DNA of 64,000 nt from Phyllobacteriaceae bacterium (GTDB lineage: Bacteria > Pseudomonadota > Alphaproteobacteria > Rhizobiales > Rhizobiaceae). The translations under genes were made by a program, and so were the position numbers. The DNA lies in NCBI GenBank assembly GCA_016711085.1, contig JADJTR010000004.1, positions 248,001 through 312,000 on the forward strand, written 5' to 3'. Every line of letters begins with the position of its first letter. The stretch's first letter is position 1. The notes beneath the pieces are model-generated. The model saw only the letters and a program-made list of their open reading frames with translations, was not told where the DNA came from and did no database searches. Of this stretch, positions 9,562 to 18,148 are shown piece after piece.

Positions 9562-10775
9562 AAATCACCGACGTGAAGACATGGGTGGTGGGCAATCCGC
9601 CGCCGGGCATCGGCGGGCGCTATTTCATTTTCGTTCGCCTGACCACCGACGGCAATGTCGTCGGTTATGGCGAGGCTTACAACGCCACTTTCGATCCGCA
9701 CGTCACCGCCGGAATGATCGAGGACGTTGGCGAACGCTATCTCGTCGGCGAGGACCCGCACGACATCGAAAAATTCTTCCGCCGCGCCTATTCGTCCGGC
9801 TTCAGCCAGCGCCCCGACGCCTCGCTCATGGGCTGCTTCTCGGCCCTCGAGATCGCCTGCTGGGACATTATCGGCAAGGAGGCGGGCAAGCCGGTCTACA
9901 AGCTTCTCGGCGGCGTCGTGCACGAGACGCTGCGCTCCTACACCTACCTCTATCCGACCTCCGGCTCGGTCGTGCCGTCGGAAGTCGACGACCCGGACCG
10001 CAATGTCTACAACAACCCCGAAATCGCCGCCGAAACCGCGCTCGACTATGTGCGCCAGGGTTTCAACGCCGTGAAGCTCGACCCCGCCGGCCCCTACACC
10101 GTCTATGACGGCCATCAGCCGCGCCTGATCGACATCGACCTGTCGACGCGCATGGTGAAAGCGATCCGCGAGGCGGTGGGAACCTCGTGCGACATCCTCT
10201 TCGGCACCCACGGCCAGTTCACCGCATCGGGGGCCAAGCGGATGGCCAGAGCCATCGAGCCATACGACCCGCTGTGGTTCGAGGAGCCGGTGCCGCCCGA
10301 CATGCCGGAAGTGATGGCCGAAATCGCCCGCTACACGTCGATCCCGGTCGCCACCGGCGAGCGCCTGTGCACCAAATGGGAATTCGCCCGCGTCATCGAG
10401 AACCGCGCCGCGACGATCCTGCAGCCCGATCTCGGCCGCTCCGGCGGCATTCTCGAAACCAAGAAGATCGCGGCTATGGCCGAGGCCTATCACATCCAAA
10501 TCGCGCCGCACTGCTATTGCGGGCCGATTGTCGCCGCCGCCAACATCCAGCTCGCCGTCACGCTGCCGAACTTCCTCATCATCGAGGCGATCAAGACCTT
10601 CGACGGCTTCCACGCAACCTTGCTGAAGAAGAAGATCGGTTGGGCCGACGGCCGCATCATCCCGTCGACGGAGCCGGGCCTCGGCGTCGAGCTGAACGAG
10701 GCGGTCTGCGACGCCCACAAGTGGACCGGCCGGCCATTGCATCTCGGCATGCTGGAAAAACCGCTGGCGCCGTGA
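9558..10775 (+). CDS. Mandelate racemase/muconate lactonizing enzyme family protein
   Basis: This 405-residue enolase-superfamily enzyme has an N-terminal capping domain (MKITDVKTWVVGNPPPG, then NVVGYGEAYNATFD). Its barrel holds AVKLDPAGPYTVYDGH, WFEEPVPPD with an acidic metal ligand, ATGERLCTKWEF and QIAPHCYCGPI. The spacing suits sugar-acid dehydratases or cycloisomerases better than muconate cycloisomerases, but the substrate cannot be read out. Start ATG 9558 overlaps the GMC stop by 4 bp, so the two probably act on the same carbon source. It converges on the CHAT gene with a 3-bp gap. Confidence 0.82.
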   Translation: MKITDVKTWVVGNPPPGIGGRYFIFVRLTTDGNVVGYGEAYNATFDPHVTAGMIEDVGERYLVGEDPHDIEKFFRRAYSSGFSQRPDASLMGCFSALEIACWDIIGKEAGKPVYKLLGGVVHETLRSYTYLYPTSGSVVPSEVDDPDRNVYNNPEIAAETALDYVRQGFNAVKLDPAGPYTVYDGHQPRLIDIDLSTRMVKAIREAVGTSCDILFGTHGQFTASGAKRMARAIEPYDPLWFEEPVPPDMPEVMAEIARYTSIPVATGERLCTKWEFARVIENRAATILQPDLGRSGGILETKKIAAMAEAYHIQIAPHCYCGPIVAAANIQLAVTLPNFLIIEAIKTFDGFHATLLKKKIGWADGRIIPSTEPGLGVELNEAVCDAHKWTGRPLHLGMLEKPLAP

Positions 10776-10778
10776 ACC

Positions 10779-12842
10779 TCACGGCTGTTGGCGAATGACC
10801 GTCAGGTTTGGATCGCCGTAGAAGGTGTAGGCGAGATAGGTCGGGTCGCCGGTGGCGTAAAATCCGCGCCTCACCTCGCGCAACACGTCGGCGATGCGCA
10901 CGCGGTCGGCGGCGAGCCCGCCAACGAGTCGGGCATAGTATTCAGCCGCAAACGTCGCCGCGGTTTCATCGGAAAGTGGCCACATTCCGCCGATGAACCC
11001 GCCCGCGCCGCTTTCCAGCACCGTCGCGCCCCATCCCTGCACGAAGCCGCCCATCACTTTCGCTGCGCCGCTGTCACAGGCATTGAAGAAATAGAACGGT
11101 CGTCGCGCCGGATCGGCCGCGCCCGCGATACGCCGCCATGTCGTCGGATCGATGCGCTCGTCTTCCAGGAGAATTGCAAATGGCGCCTCTCCGGCCAGCG
11201 GATCGCCGATGGCGCCATGCCCGGAAAAATGCACGAAACGCCCCACCGGATCGCGCACCAGCGCCTCGAAGGCGGCGTAGTCGCCGCCGATCGCATCAAA
11301 GCCGGAGAGCGCCGACAGGGCGTCGATTTCACGTTGCTGGAAGGGCAGCGCCTGCCGTCCCGCGTAATGCGGCGCAACCGCCGCGACGCCGTTGAAGACA
11401 ATTTCGCCGCCCGGCCGGTCGGAGAGCCCGCCATCGTCTCGCGGCGTCCAGCGTCCGATGCGATAGGTGATGCCGAGGAACCCCCCGGGCTCGCCATCGC
11501 CGCCTGGCGCAAACACCAGTTCCCAGGGAAAGGCCGGGCTGTTGGAGGACACGAGCAGGGACGAAAGGCGTTTCTCCGCTCGCAACTGCACGAACACCTG
11601 GCGGAATTCCCTGGGCGTATAACGCCGGTAGAGCTGATCGCCGAAGCCTTCGGCAAAGGCGACGATGCGCTTGCGCTGGGCGGCCGGATCGCCGTCCGCC
11701 GCCGCGGTCAGCGAGCTGGCGCTGCGCAGCCGCGATCCGAGCGTCACCATCTGCGCGTAATTCGCCTCGATCCATCCAACCGCGTCATCGGGAAGATCGA
11801 ACGAGCCGACAATCGCGCCGGCGATATGCGGCGAATGAATGTAGACGGCGGCGTGGCGCGGCCTCGCCGGATCTTCGAACTGGACGAGAACGTCCATGTC
11901 CGGAACCGAACCCCCGACATCAAGGTCGATCGCCTCGCCCTGCGCCATGGGTCCCGACGACGACAGGGCGCTCGGCTGCGCCGGCTGTCCATTCCCGGCG
12001 ACGACAACCGGGCGGGCGGCGCTGCCGAGAAAGCGACCGGCGTGATAGAAACGCGCCGCCAGCCGCCGGGTCGTTCCGGTCACCGCGTCGGACCGGAGGG
12101 TCAGGTCGAAACGGGCAAAGTCGCTGTCATTGTCGCGATAGAGCACGATGCGGCGCTGCAGGGGTTCGCCGTCCGCGGCGTCGAAACCGGGCGCGATCAG
12201 GTCGACATCGATCGGCCAGGATTCGGCGTCCGCCGGAAGGGGCAGCTCGAGCGCGCCCTCGGTGGTCAATTTGCCGCCCGGCGCGGCCTTCGCCGTCACG
12301 CCCGGCGTCAGCGGATCGAGTGTCAGCGCCACCGTTACGGCAATCCGCTCGCCCGGTTGAATGGTTTCCGGCGCGTCGAGATAGGGGTGGCGCACCACAG
12401 GTCCGCCGGCCGGCGCGCCGGTCTCAGGTTGTTTCTCACCCTCGACGGGGGACGCCATCCCTCCGCCGCCGCTCCCCATTCCATGGTCGTTGTCGGCGAA
12501 GCCTCCTTCGGCGGGAACCGGCGGCTGTTCGGACGGCGCGGGCAAAACCGCCGGCGGTGGTTCGAGCGAGGCGCCGTCACTCGTTTCCGGCAGCGGCGAA
12601 GCGGGTTCTCCCGGGCCATCGCCTCCGGCCGTCGGTGGCAGAGAGCCGGCGCCCGGCGGATCGCCGGCCGGCTTCGGTGCGGGCAGCTCGGCGCTCATGT
12701 CCGGCGGGCGCGAAGCGTGCTCCCGCCGCGGCGCCGACACCAGGGATGACGCGACCAGCCACAACGCAACGAGCAAAACAAACGCGACCACCGCCGCGAC
12801 GAGCAAACCTCGTCTTCGCCCGGCTGGTTTCGGCGTTCGCAT
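10779..12842 (-). CDS. Membrane-anchored CHAT-domain (caspase-like) protein
   Basis: This 687-residue protein has one N-terminal transmembrane helix (about residues 10–33, LLVAAVVAFVLLVALWLVA) and then a long Pro/Gly/Glu-rich linker to about 140. A beta-rich middle region follows (VTVALTLDPLTPGV, then VDIDLGGSV-like repeats). The C-terminal CHAT domain has the His-Cys dyad, H542 in VHFSGHGAIGD and C589 in FFNACDSGAAK. CHAT proteins are caspase-like proteases used in signalling and defence. No TPR partner, substrate or gasdermin is adjacent, so it looks like a solo gene. The topology puts the protease domain on the far side of the membrane helix. Confidence 0.8.
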   Translation of the reverse strand: MRTPKPAGRRRGLLVAAVVAFVLLVALWLVASSLVSAPRREHASRPPDMSAELPAPKPAGDPPGAGSLPPTAGGDGPGEPASPLPETSDGASLEPPPAVLPAPSEQPPVPAEGGFADNDHGMGSGGGGMASPVEGEKQPETGAPAGGPVVRHPYLDAPETIQPGERIAVTVALTLDPLTPGVTAKAAPGGKLTTEGALELPLPADAESWPIDVDLIAPGFDAADGEPLQRRIVLYRDNDSDFARFDLTLRSDAVTGTTRRLAARFYHAGRFLGSAARPVVVAGNGQPAQPSALSSSGPMAQGEAIDLDVGGSVPDMDVLVQFEDPARPRHAAVYIHSPHIAGAIVGSFDLPDDAVGWIEANYAQMVTLGSRLRSASSLTAAADGDPAAQRKRIVAFAEGFGDQLYRRYTPREFRQVFVQLRAEKRLSSLLVSSNSPAFPWELVFAPGGDGEPGGFLGITYRIGRWTPRDDGGLSDRPGGEIVFNGVAAVAPHYAGRQALPFQQREIDALSALSGFDAIGGDYAAFEALVRDPVGRFVHFSGHGAIGDPLAGEAPFAILLEDERIDPTTWRRIAGAADPARRPFYFFNACDSGAAKVMGGFVQGWGATVLESGAGGFIGGMWPLSDETAATFAAEYYARLVGGLAADRVRIADVLREVRRGFYATGDPTYLAYTFYGDPNLTVIRQQP

Positions 12843-12956
12843 GGTTTCGGTCTGCTTTATCGGCGGTCTGATCCACCGTTCATTCGCGTCGCTTCGATTA
12901 AGCGACTGAATCCCCGCGGCGTCAATTGGCGCGCGACGCGCCGGGGAATGGACCGG

Positions 12957-13355
12957 CTACTCCGCCGCCATACCCATCGGCTCGTCGACAGGCGCGCGCC
13001 CGTCGAACGCCATTCGCGCGTCAACGATGCGTTGACGGTTCGTCAGCGCCCATTGGGCGATGACCCCGAGCGGTTCGGTCAGGGATTGCCCGAGCGGCGT
13101 CAACGCATAGTCGACCCGCGGCGGTATGGTCGGATAGACGGTGCGCGAAACGAAACCGTCGCGCTCCAGTGTGCGCAACGTAAGTGTCAGCATACGTTGG
13201 GATATTCCCTCCACCTCGCGTTTCAGCGCCGAAAACCGCCGTGGTCCGTCGCCAAGCGCCCGCACCGTCAGCACCGTCCACTTGTCGCCGATCTGCGCCA
13301 GCACCTCGTGCACAGCCATGCAGGAGCCGGTGACATTCTTGTGCCCATGTTTCAC
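12957..13355 (-). CDS. HxlR family transcriptional regulator
   Basis: This 132-residue winged-helix regulator starts at GTG 13355, seven bases after a strong AAGGAGG. That choice is better supported than upstream ATGs. The family pattern is present: C near residue 12 in NVTGSCMAVHEVL, IGDKWTVLTVRALGDGPRRFSAL, GISQRMLTLTLRTLERDG and VDYALTPLGQSL. The Cys may be a redox or quinone sensor as in related HxlR and YodB proteins; that is inferred. It is divergent from the azoreductase gene with a palindromic operator between them. Confidence 0.88.
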   Translation of the reverse strand: MKHGHKNVTGSCMAVHEVLAQIGDKWTVLTVRALGDGPRRFSALKREVEGISQRMLTLTLRTLERDGFVSRTVYPTIPPRVDYALTPLGQSLTEPLGVIAQWALTNRQRIVDARMAFDGRAPVDEPMGMAAE

Positions 13356-13403
13356 GAATGTGCCTCCTTGCGCGAACCGCCCCGCCGGCCTACTTCGCAG
13401 TCC

Positions 13404-13438
13404 GGTTACCATTTGTAACTTGTATCACAATGGTAACC
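13404..13438. promoter_or_regulatory. Candidate HxlR operator between hxlR-like gene and azoR
   Basis: A perfect 10-bp inverted repeat (GGTTACCATT and AATGGTAACC, 15-bp spacer) sits midway between the divergent HxlR and azoreductase genes. The region is clearly more AT-rich than its surroundings. Position and symmetry fit autoregulation plus control of azoR. Confidence 0.6.
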
Positions 13439-13489
13439 AACGAACAAATCAAAACCAATACGGCGCTTGTCGCGCCACGGGGTATGCCG

Positions 13490-14089
13490 ATGTCGAATGT
13501 CCTTCTTGTCACCACCTCGCCGCGCGGCGGCGATTCCGTTTCCACCAAACTCGCCGCCGAACTCGCCGCCAGATTGGCGAAAAAGTCGGGCGCCAGCCTC
13601 GTCACCCGCGATGTCGGCGCCAAGCCGCTGCCGCATATCGATGTCGATTTCGTCGTCGCCACCCGCTCCGGCAAGACGGATTTGTCCGCCCACGAAAAGG
13701 CCGCGCTCGACCGCGGCATGGAAATCGTTGGCGAAGTGAAGGCGGCCGATATCATCGTCATCGGCGCGGCGCTGATCAATTTCAACGCCACCACCAATCT
13801 GAAGGGCTGGGTCGATCATCTCGCCATCCCGCGGCAGACCTTTCAATATGGCGCCAGCGGCGCGGAAGGGCTGGTCACCGGCAAGAAGGTCTATGTCGTC
13901 ACCGCCTCCGCCGGCGCCTATGGCGATGGCCCGGGCGACTATTTGAAGCCGTGGCTCACCTACGCGCTCGGCTTCGTCGGCATGACGGATGTCGAGTTCA
14001 TTCGCGTCGACGCACTCGCCTACGGCCCGGAAGCGGTCGAAAAGTCGATGGCCGCCGCCGCCGCGCGCATCGAGGCGATCGCTGCCTGA
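13490..14089 (+). CDS. azoR: FMN-dependent NAD(P)H azoreductase
   Basis: This 199-residue flavodoxin-like quinone/azo reductase starts MSNVLLVTTSPRGGDSVSTK. It keeps the family landmarks IGAALINFNATTNLKGWVDHL, QTFQYGASGAEGL and VVTASAGAYGDGP. It reduces quinones and azo dyes by two electrons with bound FMN in the cytoplasm. I chose ATG 13490; ATG 13484 and further upstream ATGs are possible but would overlap the operator region. Control by the divergent HxlR regulator is likely from the shared palindrome. Confidence 0.87.
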   Translation: MSNVLLVTTSPRGGDSVSTKLAAELAARLAKKSGASLVTRDVGAKPLPHIDVDFVVATRSGKTDLSAHEKAALDRGMEIVGEVKAADIIVIGAALINFNATTNLKGWVDHLAIPRQTFQYGASGAEGLVTGKKVYVVTASAGAYGDGPGDYLKPWLTYALGFVGMTDVEFIRVDALAYGPEAVEKSMAAAAARIEAIAA

Positions 14090-14153
14090 CGCTTTGACCG
14101 TCCGCCGACAATTGGCGTCGCCGGCCTTAAAGTCGACGGCGCGGCTCTGAACC

Positions 14154-14186
14154 AACCTCGCGATCCTGAACGGTCGCGAGGTTTTT
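14154..14186 (+). terminator. Terminator-like hairpin overlapping the ribosome-binding site of the next gene
   Basis: Perfect 10-bp arms AACCTCGCGA and TCGCGAGGTT enclose a 10-base loop and run into five T. The right arm contains GAGG, the only Shine-Dalgarno candidate for ATG 14188, which begins two bases after the T run. It may end azoR transcription, or it may mask or pause initiation of the dehydrogenase gene. Confidence 0.6.
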
Positions 14187-14187
14187 C

Positions 14188-15099
14188 ATGCGCTATGCTT
14201 TCATCGGTCTCGGCAATCTCGGCGGCCATTTGGCCGCGAGCCTGTTGCGCGGCGGTTTCGAGGTCCATGTTTTCGATCGCGATCCCCAAGCCGTCGACCG
14301 GCTCGTCGCGTCCGGAGCGACGGCCGCGGCGAACCCGGCCGAAGCGGCCCGGGCGGCCGGAAACGCCGTGACCTGCCTGCCCTCGCCAAAGGTCTCGGAA
14401 GCGGTGCTGGCCGGCCCTGACGGCCTGCTCGCCGGTTTGCCCTCCGGCGGGGCCTGGATCGAGATGTCGACCAACGGGCGCGACGAAATCATCCGCCTTT
14501 CCGGCCTCGCCGCCGCGAGAGGCGTGCGCACGCTCGAATGCCCGGTCACCGGCGGCGTGCATCTGGCCGCCGCCGGACGCATCACGGCGCTGGTCGGCGG
14601 CGACGCCGACCTCTACGAGGCGCACCGCGAAGCGATCGCGGCGATGACCGACAAGTCCTTCCTGATGGGGCCGATCGGATCGGCGGCGATCATCAAGGTC
14701 ATCACCAACATGCTGGCCTTCATTCATCTCGTCGCCGCCGGCGAGGCGATGATGCTGGCCAAAAAGGGCGGGCTCGACCTGGCCCAGGCCTACCGCGCCA
14801 TCGTCGCCTCGTCGGGCAATTCCTTCGTCCACGAGACCGAGACGCAACTGGTCTTGAACGGCTCCTACGACATCCAGTTCACCATGGATCTGGCGCTGAA
14901 GGATCTCGGCTTCGCCGCCGCCATGGGCAAGGAATTCGGCGTGCCTCTCGATCTCGCCTCGATGGTCGACCAGACCTTCGTGCGCGGCAAGGCGGCCTTC
15001 GGCGGCGACGCCTGGTCGACGAAGATCGTCAAGCTGCTGGAGGACGCCGTCGGCGAGGAGTTGCGCGCACCGGGATTTCCGGCGCGGCTGGAGGCCTGA
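14188..15099 (+). CDS. NAD(P)-dependent beta-hydroxyacid dehydrogenase (3-hydroxyisobutyrate dehydrogenase family)
   Basis: This 303-residue protein has a Rossmann motif GLGNLG at residues 7–12, the substrate-binding stretch ECPVTGGVHLAAAGRITALVG and the catalytic Lys K170 in IGSAAIIKVITNML. The C-terminal helical domain is intact. It oxidises a 3-hydroxyacid with NAD(P); the exact substrate (hydroxyisobutyrate, tartronate semialdehyde or other) cannot be read from sequence. A stem-loop covers its Shine-Dalgarno. Confidence 0.87.
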   Translation: MRYAFIGLGNLGGHLAASLLRGGFEVHVFDRDPQAVDRLVASGATAAANPAEAARAAGNAVTCLPSPKVSEAVLAGPDGLLAGLPSGGAWIEMSTNGRDEIIRLSGLAAARGVRTLECPVTGGVHLAAAGRITALVGGDADLYEAHREAIAAMTDKSFLMGPIGSAAIIKVITNMLAFIHLVAAGEAMMLAKKGGLDLAQAYRAIVASSGNSFVHETETQLVLNGSYDIQFTMDLALKDLGFAAAMGKEFGVPLDLASMVDQTFVRGKAAFGGDAWSTKIVKLLEDAVGEELRAPGFPARLEA

Positions 15100-15187
15100 A
15101 CCTTCTCGACGCGCGCGCCAACGGCGTGGCAATTCGCCCGGGATTTGCTAACATGCCGCCGGGGCGCAATTGCGGGGGACTTCCGCC

Positions 15188-16144
15188 ATGGCTGAGCTTC
15201 GCGCCGAAACCGTCATGCCCGACAGCGCCGCTCGCGCCGCTATCGACAAGGAAATCGTCGCCTACAATGGCGAACAGGCTGTGGTCGCCGCAAGCGTGCG
15301 AAACCGTTTGCCGCTCTTCGTCGGCGGCGCGCTGGCCGCGGCCGCGGCGGTCGCCGCTTTCGCCATCCAGTTCGATCCGGATCGCGACTGGCTCTCCACA
15401 CCGATGATCTTCGTCTATTTCTTCGGGGTCATGGCGGCGTTTTTTGCGTGGGATCAGGCGGTAAAGCCGGCGAAACTGCTGCAGCAGGGTTTGCGTGACC
15501 GCATTTTGCCGCCTCTCTTCGGATTCCTCACCGATGTCCGCTATGCCCACGGCGGAAATCCGGCATCGGGCGATCATCTGCCGAAAGAGGCGATCGGCAG
15601 CTATAACCGCACGACCATCGGCGATCTGGTCGCCGGCAGGCACGATGGCCTGGATCTCGAGATTTTCGAGGCGACATACACTCTCAAGAGCAGCAAGTCG
15701 TCATCAACGCAGTTCAAGGGCGTCGTGCTCGCCGTCTCCCTTCAACACGCCTTTCCGGGCATCCTCGTCGCGGTGCGAAAATCCGGCGATGTGACCCGCT
15801 GGTTTCGGGAGATGTTTTCGGGAAAGCTGGAAACCATCGATTTCGCCAATCCGGCGGTCGGCGAGGCTTTCGAGGTGCGCACAAGCAATGGCGAAGCCGC
15901 CCGCAAACTGGTCGACGGATCGCTCGCCAAGGCGCTGGCCTATCTGCGCGACGAATGGCCCGATGGCCAGCCGCGCCTGGCGTTGAACGAAAGGAGCGGC
16001 TTCGTGCTGTTGCCGACGACCAAGGATTTTTTCGAGTTGCCGAAAATCGGCACGCCGCTCCACTATGACGGCCATATCGCGCCGATGAGCCACGAGCTGG
16101 CGCGGCTGGTGGCGCTCGCGGCTTTGGTCGCCAATATTCGATAG
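15188..16144 (+). CDS. DUF3137 domain-containing membrane protein
   Basis: This 318-residue protein starts at ATG 15188 after GGGGGAC. Two transmembrane helices lie at about residues 40–60 and 75–95 (PLFVGGALAAAAAVAAFAI, then TPMIFVYFFGVMAAFFAW). The soluble C-terminal domain matches the DUF3137 pattern: DLVAGRHDGLDLEIFEATYTL, QFKGVVLAVSL, and a C-terminal LPTTKDFFELP region. Function is unknown. It ends 8 bp from the convergent lipid-kinase-like gene. Confidence 0.7.
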   Translation: MAELRAETVMPDSAARAAIDKEIVAYNGEQAVVAASVRNRLPLFVGGALAAAAAVAAFAIQFDPDRDWLSTPMIFVYFFGVMAAFFAWDQAVKPAKLLQQGLRDRILPPLFGFLTDVRYAHGGNPASGDHLPKEAIGSYNRTTIGDLVAGRHDGLDLEIFEATYTLKSSKSSSTQFKGVVLAVSLQHAFPGILVAVRKSGDVTRWFREMFSGKLETIDFANPAVGEAFEVRTSNGEAARKLVDGSLAKALAYLRDEWPDGQPRLALNERSGFVLLPTTKDFFELPKIGTPLHYDGHIAPMSHELARLVALAALVANIR

Positions 16145-16151
16145 ATGCCGG

Positions 16152-17140
16152 TCAGGCGCGAACGCGCAACGCGCCGCGCAACATGTCGATCTGCAGCGGA
16201 GCATGACCCGGCGTTTCGCCATCGATCTCGAATCCGGTCGTCTCCGTCGGCGCGATCCGCACCTCGCGCCCCTTGGTTATCGTGACCTCGGGCATGTTGC
16301 GATGCGCCCCGGAATAAATCTTGTTCATGTTGTCGAGCATGTAGAGTTTCGACGCTCCCCGGATCACCACGACATCGAACAGCCCGTCATCCATCTCCGC
16401 GTCGGGCGCGATCGCCATGCCGCCGCCCAGGAAACGGCCATTGGCGACCGCGACCAGCGCCGTTTCCTCATCGGTCACAACAGCCCCGTCGACGGACACC
16501 GTCATCCGCGAAAATCGGTGTGAGAGCACGGCCTGCACCGATTTCATGAAAAACAGCGCTTGGCCGGGAACGAAGGAGACGCGTCGCGCCGAGTTCACCG
16601 ATGCGGCGATGCCGGCCGAGATGCCGGCGCTGACGCAATTGAGGAAATACCGGTCCGCCGAACCGCCGCCGTCGCCGACATACGTTACCCTTCCGGCATC
16701 GATGAGACGCGTCGCGCCCGGATCGGCCAGACGCGCCATGACCGAATTGGCGTCGCGAGGAATGCCGAGACCGCGGGCCAGATCGACGCCGACGCCGACC
16801 GGTATCAGGGCGAGCTCGGGCAGCTCCGCCGCTGTAAGGCCGGTCGACAACAGCGCATCGGCGACCTCGTTGGCGACGCCGTTGCCGCCGGCGACGACGA
16901 TCAGGCGACTTCCGCGCGCCAGGGTCTCGTGCGCGAGGCGGCCGGCTGCGCCGCGCGCGGCCGTTGTGACAAGATTGTTGTCCGGAAACGCTTCGTCAAT
17001 CGGGCGCGCCATTTCGGCAGCGCCCGGCCCATTGCGCCGTGACCGGCCGCGGGATTGACGATGATGGTGACTTCACCCGGCAAGCGGCGTTCCTCTTCGG
17101 GTTCCATCAAATCGTCGTAAACTGACAGAAGGTTAAACAA
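16152..17140 (-). CDS. Diacylglycerol kinase-like lipid kinase, paralog A (frameshifted)
   Basis: About 329 residues after repair. The N-terminus (MFNLLSVYDDL, then VTIIVNPAAGHGAMGRALPK) is in one frame. The rest (from about ARPIDEAF at 17010 to the stop at 16152) is in another; one missing base near 17008–17015 joins them. The catalytic loop, normally GGDGT, reads AGGNGVANEVAD, so the Asp is Asn. The C-terminal lipid-kinase domain is recognisable (NGRFLGGGMAIAPDAEMDDG). It overlaps paralog B by 8 bp. It may phosphorylate a lipid, or may be inactive or specialised. Confidence 0.7.
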
Positions 17141-18086
17141 TGCGCGCGGCGGCCCGGATCTTGAAAGCCGCTTTCAGGATTTCCGCTTGCATCGGCGCGC
17201 CGCCGACCGGAATTCCATCAAGCACCAGACCGAGTGTTTCGCCGGCGCCGACTGGCTCCACGCGTGCATGCGTTCCTTTGAGAATGTCGACAAACGGCGC
17301 GTTGCGGTGGTGGCCTTTGTAGATCCGGTTGATCTGGTCGATCAGGCGCCATTTCGATTGGGCGCGGATGACGACGAGATCGAATTCGCCATCGTCCAAT
17401 TCGGCGTCCGGAGCGATCGCCATGCCGCCGCCGTAGAATCGCCCGTTGGCGATGACGATTTCAGCGATTTTTGTGCCGATCGGTTCGTGACCGTTCACCG
17501 TCACGCGCACTCTGGGAAACCTGAACGCGATCAGCGCGCGGATGGTTTTCGGGAAAAAGACCAAGTGGCTGGACAGCATCCGGTTCAGCCGCGCGGCGTT
17601 TGCCTTGCGGGCGATGCGGGAAGACAGTCCCATGCCGGCGGTGTTGACCATGTGGCGAACGCGTGGCGCGCCACTGTCGTCGACGAAGGTAACCCTGATG
17701 ACGTCAATGACCGCGTCGTGTCCGTCGGCGATCGCGTCAACGACGGCGTCGGCGGAGCCGGAATAGCCGAGCGATCGGGTAAAATCGGCCCCGGCGCCGA
17801 CCGGAAGCAGTGCGATTGTCGGCAATTCGGCAATTGTCCAGCCGGAGGCGAGCAGCGCTTCGGCTGCCTCATTGGCCGATCCGGTGTCGCCGACAATGAT
17901 GACCAGATCGTGGTCGAGGCCGGCCGCGGCGACCACGCTGTCGCCGACGCCGCCCGAATGCCCGATCACATCGACGGTGACCTTGCCGAACCGGCGTCGG
18001 ATCGCCTTTTCATAGAGCGGCCATATCGACCGGGTTCGTCCTCCGCCAGCATGGGGATCAACGACTACGGCAACCGAATCGGGCAA
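17133..18086 (-). CDS. Diacylglycerol kinase-like lipid kinase, paralog B
   Basis: This intact 317-residue protein opens SVAVVVDPHAGGGRTRSIW (nucleotide-loop NP.aGgG variant). The expected GGDGT catalytic loop reads IVGDTGSANEAAEAL. The C-terminal domain carries NGRFYGGGMAIAPDAELDDGEFDL, the hallmark of the DgkB/YegS/LCB5 family. Overlap by 8 bp with paralog A, plus similar sequence, shows tandem duplication. The unusual catalytic loop makes kinase activity uncertain. Confidence 0.78.
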   Translation of the reverse strand: MPDSVAVVVDPHAGGGRTRSIWPLYEKAIRRRFGKVTVDVIGHSGGVGDSVVAAAGLDHDLVIIVGDTGSANEAAEALLASGWTIAELPTIALLPVGAGADFTRSLGYSGSADAVVDAIADGHDAVIDVIRVTFVDDSGAPRVRHMVNTAGMGLSSRIARKANAARLNRMLSSHLVFFPKTIRALIAFRFPRVRVTVNGHEPIGTKIAEIVIANGRFYGGGMAIAPDAELDDGEFDLVVIRAQSKWRLIDQINRIYKGHHRNAPFVDILKGTHARVEPVGAGETLGLVLDGIPVGGAPMQAEILKAAFKIRAAARIV

Positions 18087-18148
18087 CGTGTTTCTCCTGT
18101 TGAAACAACCGGATGCCCTATTGCCCTGGGGGTTGCAAGTGGCTTGGT

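Noticed and set aside
10788..12749. 653-residue plus-strand open frame
   Set aside because: Antisense to the CHAT gene, whose His-Cys dyad and membrane helix show the minus strand is coding.
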